Positions 1-9,679 of a DNA stretch of 64,000 nucleotides are shown here, piece after piece (positions within the stretch are counted from its first letter, which is position 1; every line of letters begins with the position of its first letter). The notes beneath the pieces are model-generated. The model did no database searches. It was not told the DNA's origin and was given only the letters and a program-made list of their open reading frames with translations. Source of the stretch: Parerythrobacter aestuarii. Lineage in GTDB: Bacteria; Pseudomonadota; Alphaproteobacteria; Sphingomonadales; Sphingomonadaceae. The position numbers and the translations under genes are program-made. The stretch lies in NCBI RefSeq assembly GCF_030140925.1, contig NZ_JARBWD010000001.1, positions 2,294,001 to 2,358,000 of the forward strand, written 5' to 3'.

Positions 1-14
1 TTAGCCTTGCCCAT
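1..14 (-). CDS. rplV: 50S ribosomal protein L22, first codons only (cut by window edge)
   Basis: Only the start codon and three following codons (M-G-K-A) are inside the window. The ATG overlaps the rpsS stop codon as TAATG, the usual translational coupling in the S10 operon, where rplV follows rpsS. Identity rests on position, so it is an inference from operon order. Confidence 0.7.
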
Positions 15-289
15 TAGCGCTTGCCCTTCTTGTCGGCAGCGTGGCCCGGGAAGGTACGCGTGGGCGCGAATTCACCGAGCTTGTGACCGACCATTTCTTC
101 CGAAACGGAGACGGGGATGAACTTGTGGCCGTTGTAGACGTTGAACGTCAGACCAACGAACTGCGGGAGGATAGTCGAGCGGCGCGACCAGGTCTTGATC
201 GGCTTGTTGCTGCTCGCTTCCTGTGCGTCCTCCGCCTTCTTCAGAAGGCTGAGTTCGACGAAAGGACCTTTCCAGACGGAACGTGCCAT
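14..289 (-). CDS. rpsS: 30S ribosomal protein S19
   Basis: S19 binds the head of the 30S subunit with S13. The 91-residue product has the family's usual length and the hallmark N-terminus [10 protein letters not shown], the WSRRSTI segment, the YNGHKFIPV strand and the conserved [13 protein letters not shown] block. It lies 6 bp downstream of rplB and overlaps the rplV start, so it is an internal gene of the S10 operon. Nothing unusual was seen. Confidence 0.98.
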   Translation of the reverse strand: MARSVWKGPFVELSLLKKAEDAQEASSNKPIKTWSRRSTILPQFVGLTFNVYNGHKFIPVSVSEEMVGHKLGEFAPTRTFPGHAADKKGKR

Positions 290-295
290 CGTGTC

Positions 296-1132
296 TTACC
301 TCTTCTTCTTGGCGTGGCGCGAACGGATGATCATCTTGTCCGTCTGCTTGTTGTTGCGGGTGCGGGCACCCTTGGTCGGCTTGCCCCACGGGGTAACCGG
401 ATGGCGACCACCGCTGGTGCGGCCTTCACCACCACCGTGCGGGTGGTCGACCGGGTTCTTCGCAACACCACGCGTGAGGGGCTTCTTGCCCTTCCAGCGG
501 GTGCGACCGGCCTTGCCGAAATTCTGGTTCTGGTTGTCGGGGTTCGAAACCGCACCAACCGTACCCATGCAATCGGCCCGCAGGTAACGCTGCTCGCCCG
601 AGTTCAGGCGGACGATAACCATGCCGCGGTCACGACCGACGAGCTGGACATAAGCGCCTGCCGAACGGGCGATCTGGCCGCCCTTGCCCGGCTTCATCTC
701 CACATTGTGGCAAATGGTGCCGACCGGCATCTGGCCCAACAGCATCGCGTTGCCCGGCTTGGTGTCGCACTTCTCAGCAGCGATCACCTTGTCACCGATA
801 GCGAGGCGCTGCGGAGCGATGATGTAAGCCAGCTCACCGTCGTCATACTTGATGAGCGCGATGAAAGCGGTGCGGTTGGGATCGTACTCGATCCGCTCCA
901 CGGTGCCTTCGACGTCCCACTTGCGACGCTTGAAGTCGATGAAGCGATACTTCTGCTTGTGACCGCCGCCAATGCCGCGCGAGGTCACGTGGCCCTTGTT
1001 GTTGCGGCCACCCGTCTTGCGCTTGCCTTCGGTGAGCGACTTGACCGGCTTGCCTTTGTACAGGCCGGACTTGTCGACCAGGATCAGGCCGCGACGTGCG
1101 GGGCTGGTCGGGTTGTAGTTCTTGAGTGCCAT
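296..1132 (-). CDS. rplB: 50S ribosomal protein L2
   Basis: L2 is a primary 23S rRNA-binding protein needed for subunit association and peptidyl-transferase assembly. The 278-residue product has normal length, the N-terminal NPTSPARRG segment, the [19 protein letters not shown] block, and near the C-terminus the [13 protein letters not shown] loop that contains the functionally important histidine. It lies 14 bp after rplW and 6 bp before rpsS, which fits co-transcription in the S10 operon. Confidence 0.98.
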   Translation of the reverse strand: MALKNYNPTSPARRGLILVDKSGLYKGKPVKSLTEGKRKTGGRNNKGHVTSRGIGGGHKQKYRFIDFKRRKWDVEGTVERIEYDPNRTAFIALIKYDDGELAYIIAPQRLAIGDKVIAAEKCDTKPGNAMLLGQMPVGTICHNVEMKPGKGGQIARSAGAYVQLVGRDRGMVIVRLNSGEQRYLRADCMGTVGAVSNPDNQNQNFGKAGRTRWKGKKPLTRGVAKNPVDHPHGGGEGRTSGGRHPVTPWGKPTKGARTRNNKQTDKMIIRSRHAKKKR

Positions 1133-1146
1133 GTTCCTCTAGCCCC

Positions 1147-1455
1147 TCAGATACCGCTGGTGACGTCGATCGAGTCGCCGTCCTTCAGGGTGACAACGGC
1201 CTTCTTCACGTCGGTCCGCTTGTAGGGCTTGCCGCGCCAGCGCTTGGTCTTGCCCTTCACGTTGATCGTGTTGACGCCGGTCACGCTCACGCCAAAGATC
1301 GCCTCGACGGCTTCCTTGATCTGCGGCTTGGTTGCGTCATTGGCCACCTTGAACACGACGGCGTTGTGCTCGGAAGCCAGCGTCGCTTTCTCAGTGATGT
1401 GCGGTGCGAGCACGACATCGTAGTGGCGTGCGTCCACTTCTTTCGCCTTAGCCAT
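1147..1455 (-). CDS. rplW: 50S ribosomal protein L23
   Basis: L23 sits at the polypeptide exit tunnel and docks trigger factor and SRP. The 102-residue product has the expected length, the [15 protein letters not shown] segment, and the [16 protein letters not shown] extension that inserts into 23S rRNA. Its start overlaps the rplD stop by 8 bp, so translation of the two is probably coupled. Confidence 0.97.
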   Translation of the reverse strand: MAKAKEVDARHYDVVLAPHITEKATLASEHNAVVFKVANDATKPQIKEAVEAIFGVSVTGVNTINVKGKTKRWRGKPYKRTDVKKAVVTLKDGDSIDVTSGI

Positions 1456-2071
1456 TGAAACGGCCCTCCAGCTTCTCGACCGCGTCCTTGGTGAGGACCA
1501 GCGTGTCGTGCTTCAGGATGTCGTAGACATTCGCGCCCATTGCCGGCAGCACGTTGACACCCTTGAGGTTGCCAGCGGCCTTCTTGAAGCCTTCGTTGAC
1601 GGTTTCGCCGTCGATCACGAGGACCTTGCCGTTCCAGCCGTTCTTGCCGAAAGCAGCGGCCAGAGCCTTGGTCTTGGCGTCCTTGAGCTCAAGGCTGTCG
1701 ACGACAACGAGGCCGTCCTTCGCCTTGCTCGAGAGGGCCATCTTCAGACCGAGAGCACGGATCTTCTTGTTCAGCGACTGGTTGAAGTCGCGCTTGCGGG
1801 CACCGTGAGCCTTACCGCCACCGATGAAGATCGGAGCGCCGCGATCGCCGTGGCGAGCGCCGCCCGAACCCTTTTGACGGCCGAACTTCTTGCCGGTGCG
1901 GGCCACGTCCGAACGCTCGCGCGTCGGGCGGGCAGTGCCGCGGCGGTTTTCCAGCTGCCAGGTGACAACACGGTGGAGGATGTCGGCCCGCGGCTCAACA
2001 CCGAATACGGCGTCGTTGAGCTCGACATCACCGGCAGCCTTGCCGTCGATTTTCTGGACCTTCACCTTCAC
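1448..2071 (-). CDS. rplD: 50S ribosomal protein L4
   Basis: L4 binds domain I of 23S rRNA and its loop lines the exit tunnel. In enterobacteria it also represses the S10 operon, but that role is not established here. The 207-residue product shows the tunnel loop ([23 protein letters not shown] then the GGARHGDR segment) and a normal C-terminal fold. It starts 3 bp after the rplC stop and overlaps rplW by 8 bp. Confidence 0.97.
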   Translation of the reverse strand: MKVKVQKIDGKAAGDVELNDAVFGVEPRADILHRVVTWQLENRRGTARPTRERSDVARTGKKFGRQKGSGGARHGDRGAPIFIGGGKAHGARKRDFNQSLNKKIRALGLKMALSSKAKDGLVVVDSLELKDAKTKALAAAFGKNGWNGKVLVIDGETVNEGFKKAAGNLKGVNVLPAMGANVYDILKHDTLVLTKDAVEKLEGRFNG

Positions 2072-2074
2072 GGC

Positions 2075-2944
2075 TTAGCCCTCCTTGCCTGCATCGCTGT
2101 CGTCGGCCTTGGGAGCCTCTTCAGCGGGGGTTTCTTCAGCCGGAGCTGCGGTGTCGACGGCCTGCTCTTCGGCAGCTGCCTCTTCGACCACGGCCTCTTC
2201 GGTTGCGACATCGTCGAGCTTCTGCTCGTCAGCCACCGGAGCGTCAGCTTCCTTGGCCGGAGCATTCTTCTCGAGCACGGCACCGGGGAACGGCACACCT
2301 TCGGGGAGCGGCAGCTTCACGGCGTCGCGGATCAGCATCCAGCTGTTCTTCGCGCCCGGGACCGAGCCCTTGACGAAGATCAGGCCGCGATCGGCGTCAG
2401 TGCGCACGATCTCGAGGTTCTGCTGGGTACGCTGACGGTCGCCCATATGGCCGGCCATCTTCTTGCCCTTGAACACGCGGCCCGGATCCTGGCGGTTACC
2501 GGTCGAACCGTGCGAACGGTGCGAGAGCGAAACGCCGTGGGTGGCACGCAGACCACCGAAGCCCCAACGCTTCATCGCACCAGCAAAACCCTTACCCTGG
2601 GTATAGCCGGTAACATCGACCTTCTGGCCGGCGACGAAGTGTTCCGCGCTGATCGAAGCACCGACCGGCAGCAGCCCGTCTTCGCCTTCGACGCGGAATT
2701 CAGCGACCTTCATCTTCAGGCCGACTTCGGCCTTGGCGAAGGCTTCGCGCTGAGGCTTGTTGACATTCTTCTGCTTGGCCACGCCCGAGCCGACCTGCAG
2801 TGCGAAGTAACCATCGCGGTCTGCAGTCCGCTGGGACACGACCTGGCAATCTTCCAGGGCCAGAACAGTCACGGGAACGTGACGTCCATCCTCCTGGAAC
2901 AGGCGGGTCATCCCGACTTTCTTTGCGATCACGCCAGTGCGCAT
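2075..2944 (-). CDS. rplC: 50S ribosomal protein L3 with long acidic C-terminal tail
   Basis: L3 nucleates 50S assembly near the peptidyl-transferase centre. The start ATG at 2944 was chosen because an AGGAG ribosome-binding site lies just upstream and the product then begins [12 protein letters not shown], the conserved L3 N-terminus. The core covers residues 1 to about 225 and includes the [20 protein letters not shown] loop, whose Gln152 matches the site methylated by PrmB in other bacteria. Residues about 226-289 are an extra Ala/Glu/Pro-rich acidic tail. A 286-bp leader separates it from rpsJ. Confidence 0.96.
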   Translation of the reverse strand: MRTGVIAKKVGMTRLFQEDGRHVPVTVLALEDCQVVSQRTADRDGYFALQVGSGVAKQKNVNKPQREAFAKAEVGLKMKVAEFRVEGEDGLLPVGASISAEHFVAGQKVDVTGYTQGKGFAGAMKRWGFGGLRATHGVSLSHRSHGSTGNRQDPGRVFKGKKMAGHMGDRQRTQQNLEIVRTDADRGLIFVKGSVPGAKNSWMLIRDAVKLPLPEGVPFPGAVLEKNAPAKEADAPVADEQKLDDVATEEAVVEEAAAEEQAVDTAAPAEETPAEEAPKADDSDAGKEG

Positions 2945-3230
2945 CGTCAAAACTCCTAACAGAGGCACATGAGGCCCATCCCCATGTGCATGCGGGCCTG
3001 CCATTCACGGACAGACCCGTTTCAACCCGAATTGTTATGCGTCGCCCCGTCCGGGCTGAATGCTCGCACAGCCACATGGCCGATTGAGCGAGACGGGGGA
3101 CGCAGACCCAGACAATGCCTGGCGGTATCCCAATGTCTTGCCGATCCGGTTGGACCAGCGGGGCCGTTGGAGCCCCTTTAAAGTCTCCGCGTCGTTTAAG
3201 GTCCGACCGGAAGGACCGAAATCCTGTCGC
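2945..3230 (-). promoter_or_regulatory. Long rpsJ-rplC intergenic leader
   Basis: The S10 operon is interrupted by 286 bp between rpsJ and rplC, much longer than any other gap in the cluster. Read on the minus strand it ends with a CACATG/CATGTG hairpin-capable segment (about 2967-2989) and the rplC ribosome-binding site. No ORF with coding character was recognised. An internal promoter or a regulatory leader for rplC is possible but unproven. Confidence 0.3.
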
Positions 3231-3542
3231 TTACGCGAGCTTGATTTCCACGTTCACGCCCGCAGCGAGGTCGAGCTTCATCAACGCGTCGACAGTCTGG
3301 GCGTTGGGCTGCACGATATCGAGCAGCCGCTTGTAGGTGCGCACCTCGAACTGCTCACGCGACTTCTTGTCGATGTGCGGGCCGCGGTTCACGGTGAACT
3401 TCTCAATGCGCGTCGGCATGGGAATGGGGCCACGAATAAGCGCGCCGGTCCGGCGAGCTGTTTCTGCGATTTCGCCAGTTGCCTGGTCGAGAACGCGGTG
3501 GTCGAACGCCTTGAGGCGAATGCGGATATTCTGAGCTTCCAT
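3231..3542 (-). CDS. rpsJ: 30S ribosomal protein S10
   Basis: S10 is part of the 30S head; in enterobacteria it also works with NusB in antitermination. The 103-residue product has the family length and motifs: [14 protein letters not shown] at the N-terminus, [29 protein letters not shown] in the centre (split here only by description) and the [17 protein letters not shown] region. It is the first gene of the S10 operon, preceded by its own promoter and a hairpin leader. Confidence 0.98.
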   Translation of the reverse strand: MEAQNIRIRLKAFDHRVLDQATGEIAETARRTGALIRGPIPMPTRIEKFTVNRGPHIDKKSREQFEVRTYKRLLDIVQPNAQTVDALMKLDLAAGVNVEIKLA

Positions 3543-3687
3543 TACCTACACCGATGCGAAAGAGCCAAAAATCGCCGGTCCGCCAGGTCACCCTGCCGTT
3601 CCGGCTCTTCTAATCTTGTTCATCCGCCCCATAGCTTCCGCCTGACCGTGTCTCACATCGAGAGGCCAAACCGAACCAACGGGTTGG

Positions 3688-3715
3688 AAAAATTTGTGCC
3701 CGCTCAGGAGCGGGC
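3688..3715 (-). promoter_or_regulatory. Hairpin plus U-rich tract in the S10 operon leader (candidate attenuator)
   Basis: Reading leftward, GCCCGCTC-CT-GAGCGGGC forms a perfect 8-bp stem (3715-3698) followed at once by ACAAATTTTT (3697-3688). It lies just downstream of the predicted rpsJ promoter and about 150 nt before the rpsJ start. The shape matches an intrinsic terminator inside a leader, which would allow attenuation of the operon. Function is inferred. Confidence 0.45.
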
Positions 3716-3724
3716 TTGGGCGCG

Positions 3725-3753
3725 CCTATACGGGCACATCCGATTCTGGGCAA
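3725..3753 (-). promoter_or_regulatory. Predicted promoter of the S10 operon
   Basis: On the minus strand TTGCCC (3753-3748) and TATAGG (3730-3725) are separated by exactly 17 bp, a sigma-70-like arrangement. It sits between the tuf terminator and rpsJ, where a new promoter is needed. The predicted transcript starts near 3718. Confidence 0.5.
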
Positions 3754-3806
3754 CCCCCAATTCGGAACATTTTTCAGGCGGCCGGCTTTGCCCTTCCCTC
3801 AATGTG

Positions 3807-3841
3807 AAAACGCCCCCTTCCCGAAGGAAGAGGGCGCTTTC
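3807..3841 (-). terminator. Rho-independent terminator downstream of tuf
   Basis: On the minus strand a long GC-rich stem (AGCGCCCTCTTCC against GGAAGGGGGCGTT, TTCG loop) is followed by TTTTC. It lies 26 bp after the tuf stop codon and would end the rpsL-rpsG-fusA-tuf transcript, separating it from the S10 operon. Confidence 0.85.
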
Positions 3842-3866
3842 GAAACGCTAGTGCGCGTCAGTCAGA

Positions 3867-5057
3867 TCAGACAGTGATCTTCGAGACAACGCCCGAGCCG
3901 ACGGTGCGACCGCCTTCGCGGATAGCGAAGCGCAGGCCTTCGTCCATGGCGATCGGCGCGATCAGCTTGACCGAGATGGTCACGTTGTCGCCCGGCATCA
4001 CCATTTCGGTGCCTTCCGGCAGGATCACTTCGCCGGTCACGTCGGTGGTGCGGAAGTAGAACTGCGGACGGTAGTTGGCGAAGAACGGCGTGTGACGGCC
4101 ACCTTCGTCCTTCGACAGGACGTAGACTTCGGCGCTGAATTCGGTGTGCGGGGTAACCGAACCCGGCTTCGCGAGGACCTGGCCACGCTCCACGTCTTCA
4201 CGGCCGATGCCGCGGATCAGGGCGCCGATGTTGTCGCCGGCTTCACCACGGTCGAGCAGCTTGCGGAACATTTCCACGCCGGTGACGGTGGTCTTCTGGG
4301 TGTCCTTGATGCCGACGATTTCGACTTCGTCACCAACGTTCACGACACCGGTTTCGACACGACCGGTCACAACGGTACCACGGCCCGAGATCGAGAACAC
4401 GTCCTCGATCGGCATCAGGAATGCCTGGTCAACCGGACGCTCCGGCTGCGGGATGTTCTCGTCGACAGCCTTCATCAGTTCGATGATCGAGTTCTTGCCG
4501 ATTTCGTCGTCACGACCTTCAAGAGCGGCCAGGGCCGAACCCTTGACGATGGCGATGTTGTCGCCGTCGAAGTCGTATTCGCTGAGCAGTTCGCGAACTT
4601 CCAGTTCGACCAGCTCGAGCAGTTCTTCGTCGTCAACCTGGTCGACCTTGTTCAGGTAAACGACCAGAGCCGGAACGCCGACCTGACGCGACAGCAGGAT
4701 GTGCTCGCGGGTCTGCGGCATCGGGCCGTCAGCAGCGTTCACAACCAGGATAGCGCCGTCCATCTGCGCCGCACCGGTGATCATGTTCTTCACATAGTCA
4801 GCGTGGCCCGGGCAGTCGACGTGAGCGTAGTGACGCGCGTCGGTTTCGTACTCGACGTGTGCGGTCGAGATGGTGATGCCGCGCTCGCGCTCTTCCGGAG
4901 CCTTGTCGATGTTGGCGAAATCGACAGCTGCACCGCCATAGGTTTCAGCCATCACCTTGGTGATAGCGGCCGTCAGCGTGGTCTTGCCGTGGTCAACGTG
5001 ACCGATGGTGCCGACGTTGCAGTGCGGCTTATTGCGCTCGAATTTTTCCTTAGCCAT
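3867..5057 (-). CDS. tuf: Elongation factor Tu
   Basis: EF-Tu delivers aminoacyl-tRNA to the ribosome as a GTPase. The 396-residue product is full length, with the P-loop GHVDHGKTT (residues about 19-27), the switch [10 protein letters not shown], the NKVD base-recognition motif and complete domains 2 and 3 ending in GVVSKITV. It is the last gene of the str operon, 92 bp after fusA, with an AGAGG ribosome-binding site. Confidence 0.99.
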   Translation of the reverse strand: MAKEKFERNKPHCNVGTIGHVDHGKTTLTAAITKVMAETYGGAAVDFANIDKAPEERERGITISTAHVEYETDARHYAHVDCPGHADYVKNMITGAAQMDGAILVVNAADGPMPQTREHILLSRQVGVPALVVYLNKVDQVDDEELLELVELEVRELLSEYDFDGDNIAIVKGSALAALEGRDDEIGKNSIIELMKAVDENIPQPERPVDQAFLMPIEDVFSISGRGTVVTGRVETGVVNVGDEVEIVGIKDTQKTTVTGVEMFRKLLDRGEAGDNIGALIRGIGREDVERGQVLAKPGSVTPHTEFSAEVYVLSKDEGGRHTPFFANYRPQFYFRTTDVTGEVILPEGTEMVMPGDNVTISVKLIAPIAMDEGLRFAIREGGRTVGSGVVSKITV

Positions 5058-5149
5058 TTCTCAAATAACCTCTGCTTGAAAATTGAATCCTTGCGGGATT
5101 GGGTCGGCACCCGCGGAAACAGGCGCCGCCCCTAGACCGATCGCTCGCC

Positions 5150-7243
5150 TTAGGCAAGCTTCTCCTTGACTTCCTGCGCCACGTTGGCCGGGACTTCGTC
5201 ATAGTGGCTGAACTGCATCGTGTACTGGGCGCGGCCCTGAGTGAACGAACGGAGCTCATTGACGTAGCCGAACATGTTGGCGAGCGGGACGAAGGCGTCG
5301 ACCGACATGGCATTGCCACGCGTGTCCTGGCCCTGGACCTGCCCACGACGGCTGTTCAGGTCGCCGATCACGTCGCCGAGATATTCCTCGGGAGTGACGA
5401 CTTCCACCTTCATGATCGGCTCGAGCAGCTTGATGCCAGCCTTTTCAGCCGCTTCGCGCATGGCACCGCGACCGGTGATCTCGAACGCCACCGTGCTGGA
5501 GTCGACGTCGTGGTACTTGCCGTCGATCAGGCGAATGGTGAAGTCGATGATCGGGAAGCCAACAAGGTAACCGCTCTCGGCCTGCTCGCGCATGCCTTTT
5601 TCGACCGACGGGATGTATTCGCGCGGGATGTTACCGCCCTTGATCTCGTCTTCGAAGATGATGCCCTGGCCGCGTTCACCCGGAGTGACGACAACCTTGG
5701 CTTCACCGAACTGACCCGAACCACCCGACTGCTTCTTGTGGGTATAGGTCACTTCGACTTCGCGGCCGATCGATTCGCGGTAAGCCACCTGCGGCGCACC
5801 GACGTTGGCTTCGACCTTGAATTCGCGCTTCATGCGATCGACCAGGATGTCGAGGTGAAGCTCGCCCATGCCCTTGATGATCGTCTGGCCCGATTCGTGG
5901 TCGGTGCTGACGCGGAAGCTGGGATCCTCGGCAGCCAGGCGGTTGAGCGCAACGCCCATCTTTTCCTGGTCGGCCTTGGTCTTCGGTTCCACCGACAGCT
6001 CGATCACGGGGTCCGGGAACTCCATGCGCTCGAGAATGATCGGGTTGGCCGGATCGCACAGCGTATCGCCGGTCGTGGTCTCCTTGAGGCCAGCAATGGC
6101 AACGATATCGCCGGCGAATGCTTCTTCGATGTCCTCGCGGTTGTTCGAGTGCATCAGCAGCATGCGGCCGATCTTTTCCTTCTTGTCCTTGACCGAGTTC
6201 AGCACCGAACCCTTGGCCAGCTTGCCCGAATAGATGCGGGTGAAGGTCAGCGAGCCGACGAACGGGTCGTTCATGATCTTGAACGCCAGCGCAGCGAAAG
6301 GCGCTTCGTCCGACGACGGACGGCTGTCTTCTTCTTCGCTGTCAGGCAGCACGCCCTTGATCGCCGGAACGTCGAGCGGAGACGGCATGTAGTCGACCAC
6401 TGCGTCGAGCAGCGGCTGCACGCCCTTGTTCTTGAACGCCGAACCGCACAGCACGGGCACGAATGCCTGATCCATGGTGCCCTTGCGGATGAGCCGCTTC
6501 AGCTCGGCCGCATCGGGGATCTCGCCTTCGAAGAACTTTTCCATTGCTTCGTCTTCGAGCTCGACGACGGTCTCGATCAGCTTGTCGCGATACTCGGCGG
6601 CCTTGTCCGCGAGATCGGCAGGGATGTCGACATAATTGAACTTCGCGCCGAGGCTCTCGTCTTCCCAGACGATGCCACGGTTGTTCACGAGGTCGACGAC
6701 ACCCTTGAGGTCGCTTTCAGCGCCGATCGGGAGATACAGCACCAGCGGGGTGGCGCCGAGGCGGTCGATGATCGACTGCACGCAGTAGTAGAAGTCGGCA
6801 CCCGTACGGTCGAGCTTGTTGATGAAGCACATCCGCGGGACCTTGTACTTGTCGGCCTGGCGCCAGACGGTCTCGGACTGCGGCTCAACGCCGGCCACGC
6901 CGTCGAACACCGCGACAGCGCCGTCGAGGACGCGCAGCGAACGCTCGACTTCGATGGTGAAGTCGACGTGCCCGGGGGTGTCGATGATGTTGATGCGGTG
7001 CTTGGGACCTTCGCCATCTTCGGCCGACCAGAAGGTCGTGGTCGCAGCCGAGGTGATGGTGATGCCGCGTTCCTGCTCCTGCTCCATCCAGTCCATGGTG
7101 GCGGCGCCGTCGTGGACTTCGCCGATCTTGTAGGACTTGCCGGTGTAGTAGAGGATACGCTCGGTCGTGGTGGTCTTGCCGGCATCGATGTGAGCCATGA
7201 TGCCGATATTGCGGTAACGCTCCAGCGGATACTCGCGGGCCAT
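5150..7243 (-). CDS. fusA: Elongation factor G
   Basis: EF-G drives ribosomal translocation using GTP. The 697-residue product is full length: G1 motif [10 protein letters not shown] near residue 17, switch [14 protein letters not shown] guanine-recognition motif, then domains II to V through the C-terminal [12 protein letters not shown] region. It sits between rpsG (116 bp upstream) and tuf. The long reading frame on the opposite strand is a codon-bias shadow. Confidence 0.99.
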   Translation of the reverse strand: MAREYPLERYRNIGIMAHIDAGKTTTTERILYYTGKSYKIGEVHDGAATMDWMEQEQERGITITSAATTTFWSAEDGEGPKHRINIIDTPGHVDFTIEVERSLRVLDGAVAVFDGVAGVEPQSETVWRQADKYKVPRMCFINKLDRTGADFYYCVQSIIDRLGATPLVLYLPIGAESDLKGVVDLVNNRGIVWEDESLGAKFNYVDIPADLADKAAEYRDKLIETVVELEDEAMEKFFEGEIPDAAELKRLIRKGTMDQAFVPVLCGSAFKNKGVQPLLDAVVDYMPSPLDVPAIKGVLPDSEEEDSRPSSDEAPFAALAFKIMNDPFVGSLTFTRIYSGKLAKGSVLNSVKDKKEKIGRMLLMHSNNREDIEEAFAGDIVAIAGLKETTTGDTLCDPANPIILERMEFPDPVIELSVEPKTKADQEKMGVALNRLAAEDPSFRVSTDHESGQTIIKGMGELHLDILVDRMKREFKVEANVGAPQVAYRESIGREVEVTYTHKKQSGGSGQFGEAKVVVTPGERGQGIIFEDEIKGGNIPREYIPSVEKGMREQAESGYLVGFPIIDFTIRLIDGKYHDVDSSTVAFEITGRGAMREAAEKAGIKLLEPIMKVEVVTPEEYLGDVIGDLNSRRGQVQGQDTRGNAMSVDAFVPLANMFGYVNELRSFTQGRAQYTMQFSHYDEVPANVAQEVKEKLA

Positions 7244-7359
7244 GTTAAATTCCTTAGCGTCTTGTGGGGGCCGCCGGGTCGCGGTCTGGCCCCCATATAG
7301 TGACGATTGTGACGACTGGAAGACGGGCCAAAGCCCCTTCCCAGCCTCGGCTCACAACC

Positions 7360-7830
7360 TTACCAGCGGTAATGCGAGAACGCGCGGTTGGCTTCCGCCA
7401 TCCGGTGCGTGTCTTCGCGCTTCTTGACCGCGTTGCCGCGGTTGTTGGCCGCATCCATCAGCTCGCCCGAAAGGCGCGCCGACATGGTGGTTTCCGGACG
7501 GCCGCGCGCTGCGCTGATCATCCAGCGGATGGCGAGGGCCTGGGCACGCTCGGGGCGGACCTCGACCGGGACCTGGTAGGTCGCACCACCGACACGGCGG
7601 CTGCGGACCTCGACCTGCGGCTTCACATTGTTCAGCGCATCGTGGAACAGCGCGACCGGATCGGTCTTGGCCTTGGCTTCGACAGCATCGAGAGCCGAAT
7701 AGACGATACCTTCAGCGACGGCCTTCTTACCGTCGAGCATCAGGTTGTTCATGAACTTCGAAAGGACCTGATCACCAAACTTGGGATCAGGCAGGATTAC
7801 CCGCTTCTCTGGGCGACGACGACGTGACAT
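7360..7830 (-). CDS. rpsG: 30S ribosomal protein S7
   Basis: S7 initiates assembly of the 30S head and contacts tRNA at the E site. The 156-residue product has standard length, the [16 protein letters not shown] start, the [20 protein letters not shown] beta-hairpin and a C-terminus ending in FSHYRW. It lies in the str operon but is separated from rpsL by a 176-bp gap filled with a fold-back repeat. Confidence 0.98.
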   Translation of the reverse strand: MSRRRRPEKRVILPDPKFGDQVLSKFMNNLMLDGKKAVAEGIVYSALDAVEAKAKTDPVALFHDALNNVKPQVEVRSRRVGGATYQVPVEVRPERAQALAIRWMISAARGRPETTMSARLSGELMDAANNRGNAVKKREDTHRMAEANRAFSHYRW

Positions 7831-7871
7831 GTTTAAAACTCCAAACTCGGGAGCGAAGCGACCTCTTCAAC

Positions 7872-7980
7872 CGTCATCCCGGCGAAGGCCGGGATCCAGA
7901 TAAGGTCTGTGGCTCCGTGAAACCTCTGAACCACCCGGCCACTCCCCTTATCTAGGCCCCTGCCTGCGCAGGGGTGACGG
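7872..7980. repeat. Fold-back repeat element, two-ended (copy 1)
   Basis: The left end is CGTCATCCCGGCGAAGGC..., a short imperfect palindrome ending in CCAGATAAGG. The right end is CCTTATCTAGGCCCC followed by TGCCTGCGCAGGGGTGACGG. The ends are inverted copies of one another around about 45 bp of unrelated sequence. It lies inside the str operon between rpsL and rpsG. Related copies are at 23892-24030, 25737-25824 and 33052-33191. Confidence 0.8.
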
Positions 7981-8006
7981 GAAAGGACGGACGGTCCCGC
8001 TCCAGA

Positions 8007-8378
8007 TTACTTCGGACGCTTGGCGCCGTACTTCGAGCGCGACTGCTTGCGGTCCTTCACACCCTGCGTATCGAGCACGCCGCGCAGGACGTGGTAGCGA
8101 ACACCGGGAAGGTCGCGCACACGGCCGCCGCGGATGAGCACAACGGCGTGCTCCTGCAGGTTGTGGCCTTCGCCCGGGATATAGGAAATGACTTCGCGCT
8201 GGTTCGTGAGGCGCACCTTGGCAACCTTGCGCAGAGCGGAGTTCGGCTTCTTCGGCGTCGTGGTATAGACGCGCGTGCAGACACCGCGCTTCTGCGGGTT
8301 CTGCTCCATCGCAGGGACCTTCGACTTGGCCTTCTGCGGGGTGCGGCCCTTGCGGACCAGCTGGTTGATCGTCGGCAT
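8007..8378 (-). CDS. rpsL: 30S ribosomal protein S12
   Basis: S12 lies at the decoding centre. The start at 8378 gives the conserved [13 protein letters not shown]-terminus and the standard 123-residue length; longer upstream starts are not supported. The [10 protein letters not shown] loop keeps Lys43. The second streptomycin-relevant loop reads [14 protein letters not shown], with Arg at residue 88 where E. coli has Lys. It is the first gene of the str operon. Confidence 0.98.
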   Translation of the reverse strand: MPTINQLVRKGRTPQKAKSKVPAMEQNPQKRGVCTRVYTTTPKKPNSALRKVAKVRLTNQREVISYIPGEGHNLQEHAVVLIRGGRVRDLPGVRYHVLRGVLDTQGVKDRKQSRSKYGAKRPK

Positions 8379-8446
8379 AACTTCTCGCTTCACCGTGTGG
8401 AGGTGACACTTGCGACCATCGGGAGGAGGAAAGCCTGCACAACATC

Positions 8447-8469
8447 CGTTCGTGCTGAGCCTGTCGAAG
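8447..8469. repeat. Dispersed GCTGAGCCTGTCGAAG repeat, single arm
   Basis: This is a 23-bp copy of the motif CGTTCGTGCTGAGCCTGTCGAAG, also found as an inverted pair at 30581-30644. Motifs of this kind are widespread intergenic repeats in sphingomonads (general knowledge). It lies in the 5' region of the str operon. Confidence 0.65.
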
Positions 8470-8688
8470 TGCGACGGACTGGCACGCGCTGCCATGCAAG
8501 CTGAAACGCTCCACCCAGATCGCCACATCGGCCACCGGGTTACTTTGACAGCTGCCCCAGACGTTCGCTCGCGCCAACGCTCCAATAGAAAAGAGCCACG
8601 CCGCAGTTGCGACTGGCCCCCGGGACTGACCGGCAATGTTCAGCTCTATTGCCCGTTTGAGGTGCAAGACCTCGCTCGGTTGGGCGCG

Positions 8689-8717
8689 CCATTAGGGGCA
8701 AACGCGGTGAAGGTCAA
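8689..8717 (-). promoter_or_regulatory. Predicted promoter of the str operon
   Basis: On the minus strand TTGACC (8717-8712) and TAATGG (8694-8689) are spaced by 17 bp. The predicted start near 8682 would give a leader of about 300 nt ahead of rpsL. A promoter is expected here because the gene on the other side is divergent. Confidence 0.4.
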
Positions 8718-8790
8718 CCTCGCAATGCCCCCTCGCGCGACAGGGCGGTGGCGGCATGCTATGCCCCGCTCCAACAACGGGAGAACAACC

Positions 8791-9489
8791 ATGCCGGAGC
8801 ATCTGGGGTTTGACTCTTGGCCCTACCAGGATCCGAACTTCCCCTACCCCATCAGCGACATCGACCTCGAGACCGCCAGCGAGCGGCTGCTCGTAGGAAA
8901 GGTCGAAATCGCGCTTCCTCGCAAGCTAGCCAAGCCCAAGCTGTTCGCCGAGCGCGGCGTGGGCATCAACGAGATCGGCGAGCTGACCTTCGGCGTGCGC
9001 TGTACCCGCAAGGCCAATGGGGCAATCGATGTGGTCGGCGTGTTCTCCATCGTGCATGGGCATTTTTTCCCTGCACATGGCGAGACCGACAGCGGCACGC
9101 GCCAGACCTTCCTCATCCCCGATGCCAACATGCGCAAGGGCGGCTTTCTCGAGGCGCTGCTGCCCCACGGCCCGCATTGCGACATCGCCCAACTGTCGTG
9201 GATGGTCGTGAAAGGCGGTGTCTGGGTCCACCTGTCGCTGCTCCACATGGACGTGACCCCCAAACGCCTGCTTGAACAGCGTGAGGAGAGCAAACGCAGG
9301 GCCAAGCACAAGCCGAAGCGCGACTATCCCCTGCCACCCTTCCCTCTCCCCCGGTTCGAAGACAAGGACTACGAGAAACCCAAGGAAGAGAAGAAACCAA
9401 CACCTGTCGGCGCAGTACCCAAAAGCGGCATCGGCGAAGCCGTGGCCGGCCTGCTGGAGCGCGCAGCGCGCTGGATAAGAGGTGCCTGA
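8791..9489 (+). CDS. Conserved protein of unknown function with Lys/Pro-rich tail
   Basis: I do not recognise a family. The start at 8791 follows a GGGAG sequence 8 bp upstream and gives 232 residues; an in-frame ATG at 8761 is a weaker alternative. The N-terminal two thirds (to about residue 160) looks like a soluble beta-rich domain. Residues about 165-215 are charged and proline-rich, and the end is a short amphipathic helix (VAGLLERAARWI). No signal peptide or membrane segment is visible. It stands alone, divergent from the str operon. Confidence 0.75.
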   Translation: MPEHLGFDSWPYQDPNFPYPISDIDLETASERLLVGKVEIALPRKLAKPKLFAERGVGINEIGELTFGVRCTRKANGAIDVVGVFSIVHGHFFPAHGETDSGTRQTFLIPDANMRKGGFLEALLPHGPHCDIAQLSWMVVKGGVWVHLSLLHMDVTPKRLLEQREESKRRAKHKPKRDYPLPPFPLPRFEDKDYEKPKEEKKPTPVGAVPKSGIGEAVAGLLERAARWIRGA

Positions 9490-9630
9490 ACCCAACTTCC
9501 AGCCGCCGCCTATGCTACTGGCACGCAACGGTCGTCGCATTCTGTAATGGCTCGAGTGGCAAGGTGGTGGGGAACGGCGCAGACAGAAGAGCGCAAGGGC
9601 GACTGGTACGGCCTTCCGTACGTCCAGCAC

Positions 9631-9661
9631 GGACGCTCGCACGAAGGTGCGAGCGAAAAAC
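9631..9661. repeat. Short hairpin repeat GCTCGCAC-N4-GTGCGAGC (copy 1)
   Basis: A perfect 8-bp inverted repeat (9635-9654) followed by GAAAAAC. Nearly the same sequence occurs at 28114-28144. It sits between two convergent genes and could act as a terminator stem. Confidence 0.6.
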
Positions 9662-9679
9662 TCGGAAAACCAACGAAAA

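Larger units (their letters stand above)
3543..3866. other. tuf-rpsJ intergenic region (324 bp)
   Basis: This gap holds the tuf terminator (3807-3841), the predicted rpsJ promoter (3725-3753), the hairpin leader (3688-3715) and a further CCAAC/GTTGG small hairpin near 3676-3687. No gene is seen in it on either strand. Confidence 0.7.
8379..8790. other. Divergent intergenic region rpsL / unknown gene (412 bp)
   Basis: It holds the predicted str promoter (8689-8717) and one GCTGAGCCTGTCGAAG repeat arm (8447-8469). Open frames running through it (for example the upstream extension of the 8791 gene) lack start signals and coding character. No RNA gene was recognised. Confidence 0.5.

Noticed and set aside
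1508..2959. 483-codon plus-strand frame opposite rplD and rplC
   Set aside because: Antisense shadow of confirmed ribosomal protein genes.
5099..7300. 733-codon open frame on the plus strand opposite fusA
   Set aside because: It mirrors fusA in a GC-rich antisense frame, has no start signal and encodes a low-complexity Asp/Val/Arg pattern typical of shadows.
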